This document shows positions 52,452-61,561 of a stretch of DNA of 64,000 bases, in pieces (the stretch's first letter is position 1; each line of letters begins with the position of its first letter). A program made the translations under genes and the position numbers. The stretch lies in the NCBI GenBank assembly GCA_018715885.1, contig DVKT01000051.1:18431-82430 (forward strand). The letters run 5' to 3'. This stretch comes from Caccoplasma intestinavium. Its GTDB lineage: Bacteria > Bacteroidota > Bacteroidia > Bacteroidales > UBA11471. The notes under the pieces are model-generated. The model did no database searches, was not told the origin of the DNA, and saw nothing but the letters and a program-made list of their open reading frames with translations.

Positions 52452-53582
52452 TCAATCGACATACAACAGATCGGCCATAATACCGTCGGAAATAAACAAA
52501 CCTCGACGAGTTACCGTCAATCGTCCGCCGACATAAGCCAGCAGACCGTTTTTGATGTGTGGTCGAGCCATACGCAGACAATAGTCGCGACGGGCTTCAC
52601 CGAAATCAGCCGCTATCGCATCGAGGTCGAGCCCCCACATCGTACGCAAAGAAGTTATCACCCGGTCGTTGTAACGGGTATTGTCATCGATCCTTTCCGT
52701 TTCATAAGCCGCATGACCGATTTCTATTTGGGCAATATAGCGCATCAAATCCGGAATGTTACGGCGACGTACCGACCGATCATAACTATGCGCCGACGGC
52801 CCCAACCCAAGATATGGCACATCCTGCCAATAAGAAGTATTATGCCGGGCATATTCTCCGCTACGGGCGAAGTTAGAAATTTCGTATTGCTCATAACCCG
52901 CATTCGCCAACACGTCGATTGTCATTTCAAATAACCGGGAAGAAAGGTCTTCTCCGCATTCCTGCACCAACCCCTCCTGTCGCAAACGGTCAAGAGACGT
53001 ACCCTCCTCGTAAATCAGGTTATAAGCCGATATGTGAGGCAATCCGAGCGATACGGCCTGTCTCAAATCTCCGGCCCAACTATCGGGCGTCTGTCCGGGC
53101 AAACCGTAAATAAGGTCGATACTGATACGGGAAAATCCTACTGTACGCAAACGTTCCACCGCCCCGACAGCTTGGGCGGAAGTATGCCGCCTACGCAAAA
53201 AGCGTAAATTTTCATCGGCAAAGCTCTGTACGCCCATACTTATTCTATCTATCGGCAACGATGCCAGACAAGCCGCATAAGCAGGCGATACATCATCGGG
53301 ATTAGCTTCGAACGTTATTTCCCGGCAACGGTCGAAATCTATATCTTTACCCAATCCGTCGAAAAGCCGTTGCAACAACACGGGCGGCAATTGAGAAGGC
53401 GTACCGCCGCCTATATACAAGGTATCGACTCGTTCGCCCCGCAATTCGCCCCGACGTAACCGCCACTCCTGCAACAAAGCCTCAATATAACGTCCTTGCA
53501 ACTCTTCACCTACGGTCGAATAAAAATCGCAATAAATGCACCGTGTGCGACAAAAAGGAATATGTATATACAGTCCCGCCAT
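52452..53582 (-). CDS. hemW: Radical-SAM heme chaperone HemW
   Basis: This 376-residue protein has the radical SAM cluster motif CRTRCIYCDF (about residues 11-20, CX3CX2C). GGGTPSQLP (about 58-66) and the HemW-specific HNTSYWQDVPYLGLGPSAHS (about 244-263) also fit. The HemW lineage is often annotated as coproporphyrinogen III oxidase but delivers heme and lacks the extra Cys of HemN. A minus-strand TAACTTTG element lies at 53591-53598, only 9 bases before the ATG, which would give a very short leader. Confidence 0.94.
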   Translation of the reverse strand: MAGLYIHIPFCRTRCIYCDFYSTVGEELQGRYIEALLQEWRLRRGELRGERVDTLYIGGGTPSQLPPVLLQRLFDGLGKDIDFDRCREITFEANPDDVSPAYAACLASLPIDRISMGVQSFADENLRFLRRRHTSAQAVGAVERLRTVGFSRISIDLIYGLPGQTPDSWAGDLRQAVSLGLPHISAYNLIYEEGTSLDRLRQEGLVQECGEDLSSRLFEMTIDVLANAGYEQYEISNFARSGEYARHNTSYWQDVPYLGLGPSAHSYDRSVRRRNIPDLMRYIAQIEIGHAAYETERIDDNTRYNDRVITSLRTMWGLDLDAIAADFGEARRDYCLRMARPHIKNGLLAYVGGRLTVTRRGLFISDGIMADLLYVD

Positions 53583-53721
53583 AACGCAAACAAAGTTACG
53601 GAAAAATACCGGTATCTTGCATCTTCTGTTTTTTCAAAGGGAAAAGTATTTGACAAAACCTGCTCTGTAACACATTTCATAAATTGCTTTTATCGATTAT
53701 TTTCCCTACTTTGCGCTTCGT

Positions 53722-53742
53722 TATCGTAAAAACACAACGATA
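53722..53742 (+). promoter_or_regulatory. Short inverted repeat in the EF-G paralog leader
   Basis: TATCGT (53722-53727) and ACGATA (53737-53742) form 6-base arms with a 9-base loop. Upstream TACTTTG (53707-53713) is one base short of the TAnnTTTG consensus and may be the -7 region. Confidence 0.3.
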
Positions 53743-53783
53743 CACGAGAAAAACACATTTTTTACCTTTAAATCTGATATTCC

Positions 53784-55940
53784 ATGAAAGTGTATCAATC
53801 CAACGAAATCAAAAACATCGCCCTTTTGGGCAGTAAAGGTTCGGGAAAGACCACGCTCGCAGAAGCCATGCTCTACGAGTGTGGGGTTATAAAACGCAGA
53901 GGTTCTGTCGAAGCACAGAACACGGTTACCGATTATTTCCCGGTAGAGAAAGAGTATGGATACTCGGTTTTCTCTACCGTTTTTTATGCCGAGTTTTTAA
54001 ACAAGAAACTGAATGTCATCGACTGCCCGGGAGCCGACGATTTTATCGGCGGTGCTCTTACGGCCATGAATGTTACCGATACGGGCGTTATCGTCATCGA
54101 TTCGCAATACGGCGTTGAAGTAGGGACTCAAAACATCTTCCGCTACACCGAAGAGATGCAAAAACCCGTCATTTTTGCCATGAACCAACTCGACGGAGAA
54201 AAAGCCGATTACGACGCCGTCATCGAGCAACTCCGGGAAGACTTCGGCAGCAAAGTAGTGCCGATACAATACCCCATCGTCAGTGGCCCCAACTTCAACG
54301 CCATGATCGATGTCCTGCTTATGAAAATGTACAGTTGGGGTCCCGACGGCGGAACTCCGACCATATCGGATATACCGGCCGACCAAAAAGAGAAAGCCCT
54401 CGAACTGCATAAACAACTGGTCGAAGCCGCCGCAGAAAACGACGAGGCATTGATGGAAAAATTCTTCGACAAAGGAACTCTTACCGAAGACGAAATGCGG
54501 GAAGGTATCCGCAAAGGGCTCATCACCCGAGATATTTTCCCTGTATTCTGCGTAAGCGCATTACGCGACATGGGTGTGCGCCGCATGATGGAATTTCTCG
54601 GAAATGTGGTTCCTTTTGTTACCGACATGCCCAAACCCGTCTCCCACGACGGCACAGAGGTTGCTCCCGACCCCGACGGCCCTACCAGCCTTTATTTCTT
54701 CAAAACGACCGTCGAACCGCATATCGGAGAAGTTTCGTACTTCAAGGTTATGTCGGGAAAAGTACACGAGGGAGACGACCTCCAAAATATGAACCGAGGC
54801 AGCAAAGAACGTATTGCCCAGCTGAGTTGCGTATGCGGACAGATACGTAACAAAGTCGACGAACTCGTCGCCGGAGATATCGGCGCAACCGTAAAACTGA
54901 AAGATGTGCGCACCGGTAATACGCTGAACGAGAAAGGTTGCGAATACATATTCGACCTGATGAAATTCCCCAATTCGAAAATACAACGCGCCATAAAACC
55001 CGCCAACGAGGCCGATGCAGAAAAACTGAACGAGATTCTGGTACGCATGCACGAAGAAGACCCGACATGGATCGTCGAACAATCGAAAGAACTGAAACAG
55101 ACGATCGTATCGGGACAAGGAGAATTCCACCTGCGTACCCTCAAATGGCGCATCGAAAACAATGAAAAGCTGATGGTCGAGTTCCAAGAACCGCGCATTC
55201 CCTACCGGGAAACCATCACCAAAGCTGCCCGAGCCGATTATCGACACAAAAAGCAATCGGGTGGCGCCGGCCAATTCGGAGAAGTACATCTCATCATTGA
55301 GCCTTATTATGAAGGTATGCCGGCTCCCGAAAGCTATAAATTCGGCAATCAGGAATTCAAAATGAATGTCCGCGACACACAAACAATCGATCTCGACTGG
55401 GGTGGGAAACTGGTATTTGTGAACTGTATTGTAGGCGGTGCCATCGACGCCCGTTTCCTCCCGGCCATTCTTAAAGGATTGATGGACCGCATGGAACAAG
55501 GACCTCTCACAGGCTCATACGCCCGCGACGTGCGCGTATGTGTCTACGACGGGAAAATGCACCCCGTAGACTCAAATGAAATTTCATTCCGTCTCGCCGG
55601 ACGCAACGCTTTCAGTGAAGCTTTCAAAAATGCAGGTCCCAAAATTCTCGAACCGGTATATGATGTTGAAGTACTCGTCCCATCGGACAAAATGGGCGAT
55701 GTCATGAGCGACCTGCAAGGCCGCCGCGCCATCATCATGGGCATGGAAAGCGTCAAAGGCTTTGAAAAAATCATCGCCAAAGTTCCATTGAAAGAGATGG
55801 CAACCTACTCGACCGCCCTCAGTTCCATCACGGGAGGACGCTCGTCGTTCAACATGAAATTCTCGTCATACGAACTGGTTCCCGGCGATATACAAGAAAA
55901 ACTGCTGAAAGAATACGAAGCTACTCAAACGGAAGAATAA
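53784..55940 (+). CDS. fusA2: EF-G paralog (EF-G2 type) with altered GTPase motifs
   Basis: This 718-residue protein has all five EF-G domains: G domain 1-280, domain II 295-390, III 395-470, IV 475-600, V 600-700. G1 is GSKGSGKTT (16-24). G3 is DCPGADDF (80-87), where canonical EF-G has DTPGHVDF; the catalytic His is Ala84. G4 is NQLD (134-137) rather than NKxD. The switch I end reads EYGYSV instead of RGITI. This resembles the Bacteroides thetaiotaomicron EF-G2, which is reported to translocate without GTP hydrolysis and to help gut colonisation. The leader (53714-53783) carries a small inverted repeat. Confidence 0.9.
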   Translation: MKVYQSNEIKNIALLGSKGSGKTTLAEAMLYECGVIKRRGSVEAQNTVTDYFPVEKEYGYSVFSTVFYAEFLNKKLNVIDCPGADDFIGGALTAMNVTDTGVIVIDSQYGVEVGTQNIFRYTEEMQKPVIFAMNQLDGEKADYDAVIEQLREDFGSKVVPIQYPIVSGPNFNAMIDVLLMKMYSWGPDGGTPTISDIPADQKEKALELHKQLVEAAAENDEALMEKFFDKGTLTEDEMREGIRKGLITRDIFPVFCVSALRDMGVRRMMEFLGNVVPFVTDMPKPVSHDGTEVAPDPDGPTSLYFFKTTVEPHIGEVSYFKVMSGKVHEGDDLQNMNRGSKERIAQLSCVCGQIRNKVDELVAGDIGATVKLKDVRTGNTLNEKGCEYIFDLMKFPNSKIQRAIKPANEADAEKLNEILVRMHEEDPTWIVEQSKELKQTIVSGQGEFHLRTLKWRIENNEKLMVEFQEPRIPYRETITKAARADYRHKKQSGGAGQFGEVHLIIEPYYEGMPAPESYKFGNQEFKMNVRDTQTIDLDWGGKLVFVNCIVGGAIDARFLPAILKGLMDRMEQGPLTGSYARDVRVCVYDGKMHPVDSNEISFRLAGRNAFSEAFKNAGPKILEPVYDVEVLVPSDKMGDVMSDLQGRRAIIMGMESVKGFEKIIAKVPLKEMATYSTALSSITGGRSSFNMKFSSYELVPGDIQEKLLKEYEATQTEE

Positions 55941-55994
55941 CTTATACCGACGGTGTTATAACGCACCGAAAATCCACATTAGTTAAATTAATAA

Positions 55995-56025
55995 AAAAAG
56001 CCACCTTTTTTACGGGTGGCTTTTT
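55995..56025 (+). terminator. Rho-independent terminator of the EF-G paralog
   Basis: AAAAAGCCACC (55995-56005) and GGTGGCTTTTT (56015-56025) form an 11-base stem with a 9-base loop, ending in T5. It lies 55 bases past the stop. Confidence 0.85.
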
Positions 56026-56036
56026 GCAATTAAACA

Positions 56037-56107
56037 GTTATTTGTTAATTTAGCACCGAATTGTTAAACAGGAGCGATTCTAAAAAAGTTATTTGTTTTG
56101 TTAAACA
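56037..56107 (+). promoter_or_regulatory. Paired direct repeats upstream of the two-component genes
   Basis: GTTATTTGTT occurs at 56037-56046 and 56088-56097, and TTGTTAAACA at 56061-56070 and 56098-56107. The two elements repeat together with different spacing. They lie 120-195 bases before the kinase ATG and could bind a regulator, perhaps the response regulator itself. The rest of the 289-base gap is the EF-G terminator and AT-rich sequence. Confidence 0.35.
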
Positions 56108-56229
56108 AAAAGAGGTTTCGGATTGTTTATCGAAAAAAATACTGAAAAAGCGGACGTTTTTCTAAAATTATCCCGACGGATATTTCAAAAGAACGTACCA
56201 TCGAGACCCCGAAAGGCAAGTATAATCGT

Positions 56230-57756
56230 ATGAAAAAATCCACGATCTGGCTATTAGCAATCATTATGGCACTCACATTCACCAGCCTTCTCTTTATGCA
56301 GATCACGTATATCGAGAACATGGTAAGAATGCGCAACGAGCAATTTTCCGAGGCCGTAAAACGCAGCCTCTACGCCGTATCGTCCCAGCTCGAACAAGAT
56401 GAGACCAAACGTTACCTTGCCGAAGACATCGAAGAAAATCAAAAACGTTTGCTCTCGATAGAAAGAGGCGGAAAGTCGGTTACGCAACAGTGGTCGATCG
56501 TCTCGGCCGACGGGTCGATAAGTACCCTCAATGTACAGGAATTCACCTTTTCCCTCCCCGAGAAAGTTACCGTACCCAAAACCAACAGCGGAAGTTCCAT
56601 CACCAACACATATAAAAATATGCAAGAGGTATTGAAAAACCAGTACCTCTACCAGAAAGGTCTGCTCGAAAACGTTATTCTCAACATACTCTCCACAGCA
56701 AGCAACCGCCCCATACTGGAACGTGTCGATACCGAAATGCTGTCGAATTACCTGAAAGCCGAACTAAGGAACAATGGTCTGAACATACCGTTCCAATACG
56801 CCATATATGATCCGAAAAGCAAACTCGTATACAAAACATCGGAATACAATCCCGAAGAAAAAATCACCAAATACTCGATAACGCTTTTTCCCAATGATCC
56901 GTCGAAAAGACAAAATCAATTACGCGTCTATTTCCCGACAAAACAGGATTATATTTTTTCATCGGTACGATTCAGCATACCCTCGTTTACTTTCACCCTC
57001 GTATTGCTGATCACTTTTATCTTCACGATAGTCAAACTTTTCCGGCAGAAAAAATTAACGGAAATGAAGAACGATTTCATCAACAACATGACACACGAAT
57101 TCAAAACGCCCATTTCCACCATATCTCTGGCAGCCCAAATGCTGAAAGACCCATCTGTCGCAAAAAGTCCGGAAATGTTCCAGCACATATCGACGGTCAT
57201 CAACGACGAAACCAAACGGTTGCGTTTCCAAGTGGAAAAGGTACTGCAAATGTCGATGTTCGAACGTCAGAAAACGATGATGAAACTTACCATACTCGAC
57301 GTAAACGACTTGATTACCGGCGTATTGAGTACATTCAAATTGAAAGTCGAGCAATTCGGCGGTACCATTGATGCCGAATTGGAAGCCGAAGACGCTCTGG
57401 TAGAAGTCGACGAAATGCACTTTACCAACGTAATCTTCAACCTGCTCGACAATGCCGTGAAATACGCCCGTGAAGATGTTCCCCTGCATCTGTTTGTAAA
57501 GACCCGCATAGAGGGAAATAAAGTCATCATTTCGATACAAGACAACGGCATCGGCATCAAAAAAGAAGACTTGAAAAAGATTTTTGAAAAATTCTACCGT
57601 GTATCAACGGGCAATGTACATAATGTCAAGGGATTTGGTCTCGGTCTTGCCTATGTACATAAAATCGTTACCGACCTAAAAGGTTCTATACGGGCCGAAA
57701 GCGAATTGAATTCAGGAACAACATTTATAATAACATTACCCTTAAAAAACAAATGA
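56230..57756 (+). CDS. rprX: Sensor histidine kinase, RprX-like
   Basis: This 508-residue inner-membrane sensor has a membrane helix at residues 4-24, a periplasmic sensing region of about 210 residues, and a second helix (about 243-265: FSIPSFTFTLVLLITFIFTI). The HisKA domain has the phospho-acceptor His in NNMTHEFKTPISTISLAAQM (about 290-309). The HATPase has N box VIFNLLDNAVKYA (about 403-415), G1 IQDNGIGIKKED (about 436-447) and GFGLGLAYVHKIV. It resembles RprX of Bacteroides fragilis, but that name is by general layout only. Confidence 0.87.
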   Translation: MKKSTIWLLAIIMALTFTSLLFMQITYIENMVRMRNEQFSEAVKRSLYAVSSQLEQDETKRYLAEDIEENQKRLLSIERGGKSVTQQWSIVSADGSISTLNVQEFTFSLPEKVTVPKTNSGSSITNTYKNMQEVLKNQYLYQKGLLENVILNILSTASNRPILERVDTEMLSNYLKAELRNNGLNIPFQYAIYDPKSKLVYKTSEYNPEEKITKYSITLFPNDPSKRQNQLRVYFPTKQDYIFSSVRFSIPSFTFTLVLLITFIFTIVKLFRQKKLTEMKNDFINNMTHEFKTPISTISLAAQMLKDPSVAKSPEMFQHISTVINDETKRLRFQVEKVLQMSMFERQKTMMKLTILDVNDLITGVLSTFKLKVEQFGGTIDAELEAEDALVEVDEMHFTNVIFNLLDNAVKYAREDVPLHLFVKTRIEGNKVIISIQDNGIGIKKEDLKKIFEKFYRVSTGNVHNVKGFGLGLAYVHKIVTDLKGSIRAESELNSGTTFIITLPLKNK

Positions 57757-58469
57757 TTATGGAAGAAAAGTTGCGTATCTTACTTTGCGAAGATGATGAA
57801 AATCTCGGTATGCTGCTGAGAGAGTTTTTGCAAGCAAAAGGCTATGCCGCCGACCTTTTCTCCGACGGAGAAAGCGGTTACAAGGCATTCTTGAAAGGGA
57901 AATACGACTTATGTGTACTCGATGTGATGATGCCCAAGAAAGACGGATTCACTCTGGCACAAGAAATACGTACCGTAAACAGCGAAGTACCCGTTATCTT
58001 CTTGACCGCAAAATCGCTGAAAGAAGACATTCTCGAAGGTTTCAAAATCGGAGCCGACGACTACATCACCAAACCGTTCAGCATGGAAGAGTTGGTATTC
58101 CGTATCGAAGCCATTCTGCGTCGAGTAAAAGGGAAACGGGGAAAAGAAGTTACAATGTACAAAATAGGACAATTTACCTTCGACACCCAGAAACAGGTTC
58201 TCTCTATCGGCGACAAGAACACCAAACTTACCACAAAAGAATCGGAATTGCTGAGCCTGCTTTGCGCTCATGTAAACGAAATCTTGGAAAGAAATTTCGC
58301 GCTGAAAACCATTTGGATCGATGACAATTATTTCAACGCCCGCAGTATGGACGTATATATCACCAAACTGCGTAAACATCTCAAAGACGATCCCTCTATC
58401 GAAATCATCAACATTCACGGTAAAGGGTACAAACTCATCGCTCCCGAGATAGAAATGAAGACGAAGTAA
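57753..58469 (+). CDS. rprY: OmpR/PhoB-type response regulator, RprY-like
   Basis: This 238-residue regulator has a receiver domain with CEDDEN (about 11-16), the phospho-acceptor Asp in CVLDVMMPKKDG (about 52-63), FLTAKS and KPF. A C-terminal winged helix follows (about 135-232: LTTKESELLSLLCAHVNEIL, SMDVYITKLRKHLKDDPSIE). The ATG at 57753 overlaps the kinase TGA as ATGA; an ATG two codons on (57759, MEEKLRIL) is also possible. Kinase and regulator are thus translationally coupled. A strong terminator follows. Confidence 0.92.
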   Translation: MIMEEKLRILLCEDDENLGMLLREFLQAKGYAADLFSDGESGYKAFLKGKYDLCVLDVMMPKKDGFTLAQEIRTVNSEVPVIFLTAKSLKEDILEGFKIGADDYITKPFSMEELVFRIEAILRRVKGKRGKEVTMYKIGQFTFDTQKQVLSIGDKNTKLTTKESELLSLLCAHVNEILERNFALKTIWIDDNYFNARSMDVYITKLRKHLKDDPSIEIINIHGKGYKLIAPEIEMKTK

Positions 58470-58493
58470 TCGTTATGCTCCAACATCAAAGAT

Positions 58494-58527
58494 AAAACGG
58501 CGGGTGCATTTTTGTACCCGCCGTTTT
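58494..58527. terminator. Bidirectional terminator between the regulator and ppx genes
   Basis: AAAACGGCGGGT (58494-58505) and ACCCGCCGTTTT (58516-58527) form a 12-base perfect stem with a 10-base loop. It lies between the convergent stops at 58469 and 58543 and can serve both strands. Confidence 0.85.
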
Positions 58528-58542
58528 ATTTTACCTACCTTT

Positions 58543-59436
58543 TCACAGGAACACTTTACGTTCCTTATAAAGCTCCCGTACGATACCGTCGACAAGACCC
58601 AACTTCGGGACAACCACCGTATCGGTTCCCGTAGCACACAAAACCGTCGTAAAAATAAAAAGAGCCGGCACGATGACATCGGCACGGTTGGCATTCAATT
58701 CCATCTGCTCCATACGTTGCTCCACCGACATTTTCCTTAACCGCTCATAAAGGGCAGACAACTCTTTGGCTTTTATCGCATCTTTCGGCTTCTTGTCGAG
58801 CAGGCGATGCGCCTTATTGATATTGCCGCCCGAACCGATAATACCCGACGGCTTGTACTGACTGGACTTTTCCTTCAACCACTCGGAAAACAATTTTTCT
58901 TCACCAGCCGAGACAGCCCCGCTTATATACCGAACCGTTCCCAAACGGAAAGAACGAGCCTCGACTTCACGGTTATCGGCATAAACGACAACCTCGGTCG
59001 ATCCTCCTCCCACATCGATATAAAAATAAGATTTCGTCTTGTCAAGAACTTTTTCAAGGCCGCCGGCCCCGTAAATGGTTCTCGCCTCGGTATTTCCATC
59101 GACAATCTTTATGTCGATTCCGCATTCACGGGCTATTGCTTCGGTAACTTCTGTACCATTGGAGGCTTCACGCATGGCACTGGTCGCATAGGCCTTGTAA
59201 GCATCGATAGCGAATGTGCGAAACAGTGCGGCAAACGCCGACATAGCCTGCATCAAATCCGCCTCCTTTTCTTGGGTAATATATCCTTTGGAAAAGACAT
59301 CTTCTCCCAACCGGATAGGAACCCGTACAAAAGCGGCTTTTTTGAACTCGGGCTTCTTATATTCCTCTACATAGTCGATCAGCAACCGTATGGCATTAGA
59401 GCCTATGTCTATGGCTCCGAATGTATATCTGCTCAT
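58543..59436 (-). CDS. Ppx/GppA-family phosphatase
   Basis: This 297-residue protein has the ASKHA phosphatase fold. FGAIDIGSNAIRLLI (residues 6-20) is the phosphate-1 motif, AYATSAMREASNG (about 83-95) a conserved loop, and YIDVGGGSTEVVVY (about 138-151) the phosphate-2 motif. Family members degrade polyphosphate or hydrolyse pppGpp. It lies 58 bases downstream of ppk1 on the same strand. That pairing favours a role in polyphosphate turnover. It is shorter than E. coli Ppx, lacking the C-terminal HD-like domain. Confidence 0.93.
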   Translation of the reverse strand: MSRYTFGAIDIGSNAIRLLIDYVEEYKKPEFKKAAFVRVPIRLGEDVFSKGYITQEKEADLMQAMSAFAALFRTFAIDAYKAYATSAMREASNGTEVTEAIARECGIDIKIVDGNTEARTIYGAGGLEKVLDKTKSYFYIDVGGGSTEVVVYADNREVEARSFRLGTVRYISGAVSAGEEKLFSEWLKEKSSQYKPSGIIGSGGNINKAHRLLDKKPKDAIKAKELSALYERLRKMSVEQRMEQMELNANRADVIVPALFIFTTVLCATGTDTVVVPKLGLVDGIVRELYKERKVFL

Positions 59437-59494
59437 TCTTTAATAATCGTTTCGTTATAGTGTATCAACAATCCCGAGAAACCCGAGAAAATGA

Positions 59495-61561
59495 CTACTT
59501 TTTATAATTGGAGAGGCGTCCGTAATAATCATATAGAGCCATCTGACTGCGTAAGGGAGCAGCCCCGGGAGCGGGTTTCACATAGGTATTCTGCCGATCC
59601 TCATCGAGCAAACGAGCCTTAACGGTATCGTGCCATTGTATCTCGAAAACATCTCTCGCCTTTTTACGGATTCCCTCATCGTACAACGGCACACACACTT
59701 CGACCCGACGATCGAGATTACGTGCCATCCAGTCGGCGCTTCCCGTGTAAATGCGTTCGTCTCCCCCGTTACAGAATATATAAAGACGCGCATGTTCGAG
59801 GTATTTATCGACAATGCTTATCGCCCGAATATTCTCACTCATTGCCTCGACTTGTGGCAGCAAGCAGCAAGCTCCTCTCACGATAAGCCTCACCTCGACC
59901 CCGGCACGGCCGGCCTCGTACAGTTTTTCGATGATTCCCACATCGGTAAGCGAATTGCATTTGGCGTATATATAAGCTTTTTTCCCTTTTTTTGCATGAC
60001 TTATCTCCCGATCGATCATATCGACAAACTGCATGCGCATATAGTAGGGCGACACCATCAGATGCTTGAATGTAAATTGTTTATGATTATTCGAGAGAAA
60101 AAGGAATACATTGAGGACATCTTCGGTAATTTCGTCATGTGAAGTAAACAGTCCGAAATCGGAATAAATCAACGCCGTATTTTCATTGAAATTTCCGGTT
60201 CCGATATAGGCATACCGTTTCATCCCCCGACGTTCACGCCGCTCGACGAGAACGACTTTGCTATGTACTTTCAAATCCTCCATCGTATGGAGGATTTTCA
60301 CGCCTTCCCGTTGAAGCAAGTCGGTATTTTCCATATTCTGTTCCTCGTCAAAACGAGCTTTCAGTTCGAGCATCGCATAGACTTTCTTTCCGTTCTTCAC
60401 GGCATTGACCAAAGCATTTATCACCTTAGAGTGTTCGGCCGTACGGTAAAGAGTTATGTAAATGCTCTCCACGCGCGGATCGATGGCTGCTTCCCGCAGG
60501 AAATCGATAAAATGCTGGAATGTATGATAGGGATAATTCAAGAAAATATCCCGTCGGGCTATGACTTCGAGAATACTCGAAAAGAGCGATATCGACGGGT
60601 GCTGTATAGGCCTCTGCGGAGCATACAGGAGGTCGGGACGCACTTTGGGAAACTTCATCAGGTCTTTCATCATGTGGTAACGTTCGCCGGGCGCCAGCAT
60701 TTCGGAATTATCGAGCCCCAGTTTTCCCGCCAGAATCTCGACCATGTCGGCCGGCATATCACGATCGTAAATCATGCGTATAGGCAATCCGTAGCGACGA
60801 TTGGAGACACCCTCGGAGATACGTTCGAAAAGACTTTTCGAGACATCTTCGTCGTAAGTCAGCTCGGCATCTCGCATGATTTTAAATGTATAAACTCCTA
60901 TCTCATCGTAAGAGAACATGAAAAAAATATGGTCGATCATCAACCGTATAATGTCGTCGATAAAAATAATATCGTGCCGGCCGGCAGCCGAAGGCAAAAC
61001 GACAAAGCGGGGACACGCCGAACTGGTGGGTATCCGCACGACGGCATAACGAACCGAGCGGCGGTTTTTGTGCGACATTTTCACACCCAAATAGCTGTTC
61101 CCGTCGGGAAGAAAAGGCAATCTCACCGATTTGCGGATAATAAGGGGTACCAAACGAGGAGAAAGAATCTGCGCAAAATAACTCCGGCAAAATTCTTTCT
61201 GCTCTTCACTCAGATTTTTTTCATTGACGACAAAGATACTCTCCCGCTCCATTTCGGCCAGCACAGTCCGATAGGTAGCAGAAAAATGCTCCTGCAACAA
61301 AGCGATTTTATCATTGAGCTCTTCGAGCAGCGACTCGGGTGTATAATCTCCCGTAAGCATCTTTTTTGCATTCTTACGGGAGCGACACAAACGCATGATA
61401 TTGGCGACACGTACCTTGAAAAACTCATCTTGATTGTTGGAAAATATCCCTAAAAACTGCAACCGTTGCAACAACGGGACATTCGGGTCGCAGGCTTCCT
61501 GCAAGACCCGTTCATTGAATTGTAACCAACTGATCTCCCGATTTATGAATTTATACTCCAT
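59495..61561 (-). CDS. ppk1: Polyphosphate kinase 1
   Basis: The ATG at 61559-61561 (MEYKFINREISWLQFNERVL) gives 688 residues; an ATG three codons upstream (61570) is possible. PPK1 polymerises the gamma phosphate of ATP into polyphosphate. The N-terminal, head, C1 and C2 domains are visible. C1 contains YITLYRTAEHSKVINALVNA with the conserved His, expected to be autophosphorylated. C2 contains YIGTGNFNENTALIYSD and a second PLD-like region YTGSADWMARNLDRRVEV. The start lies inside the 3' end of the upstream glycosyltransferase gene. Confidence 0.95.
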   Translation of the reverse strand: MEYKFINREISWLQFNERVLQEACDPNVPLLQRLQFLGIFSNNQDEFFKVRVANIMRLCRSRKNAKKMLTGDYTPESLLEELNDKIALLQEHFSATYRTVLAEMERESIFVVNEKNLSEEQKEFCRSYFAQILSPRLVPLIIRKSVRLPFLPDGNSYLGVKMSHKNRRSVRYAVVRIPTSSACPRFVVLPSAAGRHDIIFIDDIIRLMIDHIFFMFSYDEIGVYTFKIMRDAELTYDEDVSKSLFERISEGVSNRRYGLPIRMIYDRDMPADMVEILAGKLGLDNSEMLAPGERYHMMKDLMKFPKVRPDLLYAPQRPIQHPSISLFSSILEVIARRDIFLNYPYHTFQHFIDFLREAAIDPRVESIYITLYRTAEHSKVINALVNAVKNGKKVYAMLELKARFDEEQNMENTDLLQREGVKILHTMEDLKVHSKVVLVERRERRGMKRYAYIGTGNFNENTALIYSDFGLFTSHDEITEDVLNVFLFLSNNHKQFTFKHLMVSPYYMRMQFVDMIDREISHAKKGKKAYIYAKCNSLTDVGIIEKLYEAGRAGVEVRLIVRGACCLLPQVEAMSENIRAISIVDKYLEHARLYIFCNGGDERIYTGSADWMARNLDRRVEVCVPLYDEGIRKKARDVFEIQWHDTVKARLLDEDRQNTYVKPAPGAAPLRSQMALYDYYGRLSNYKK

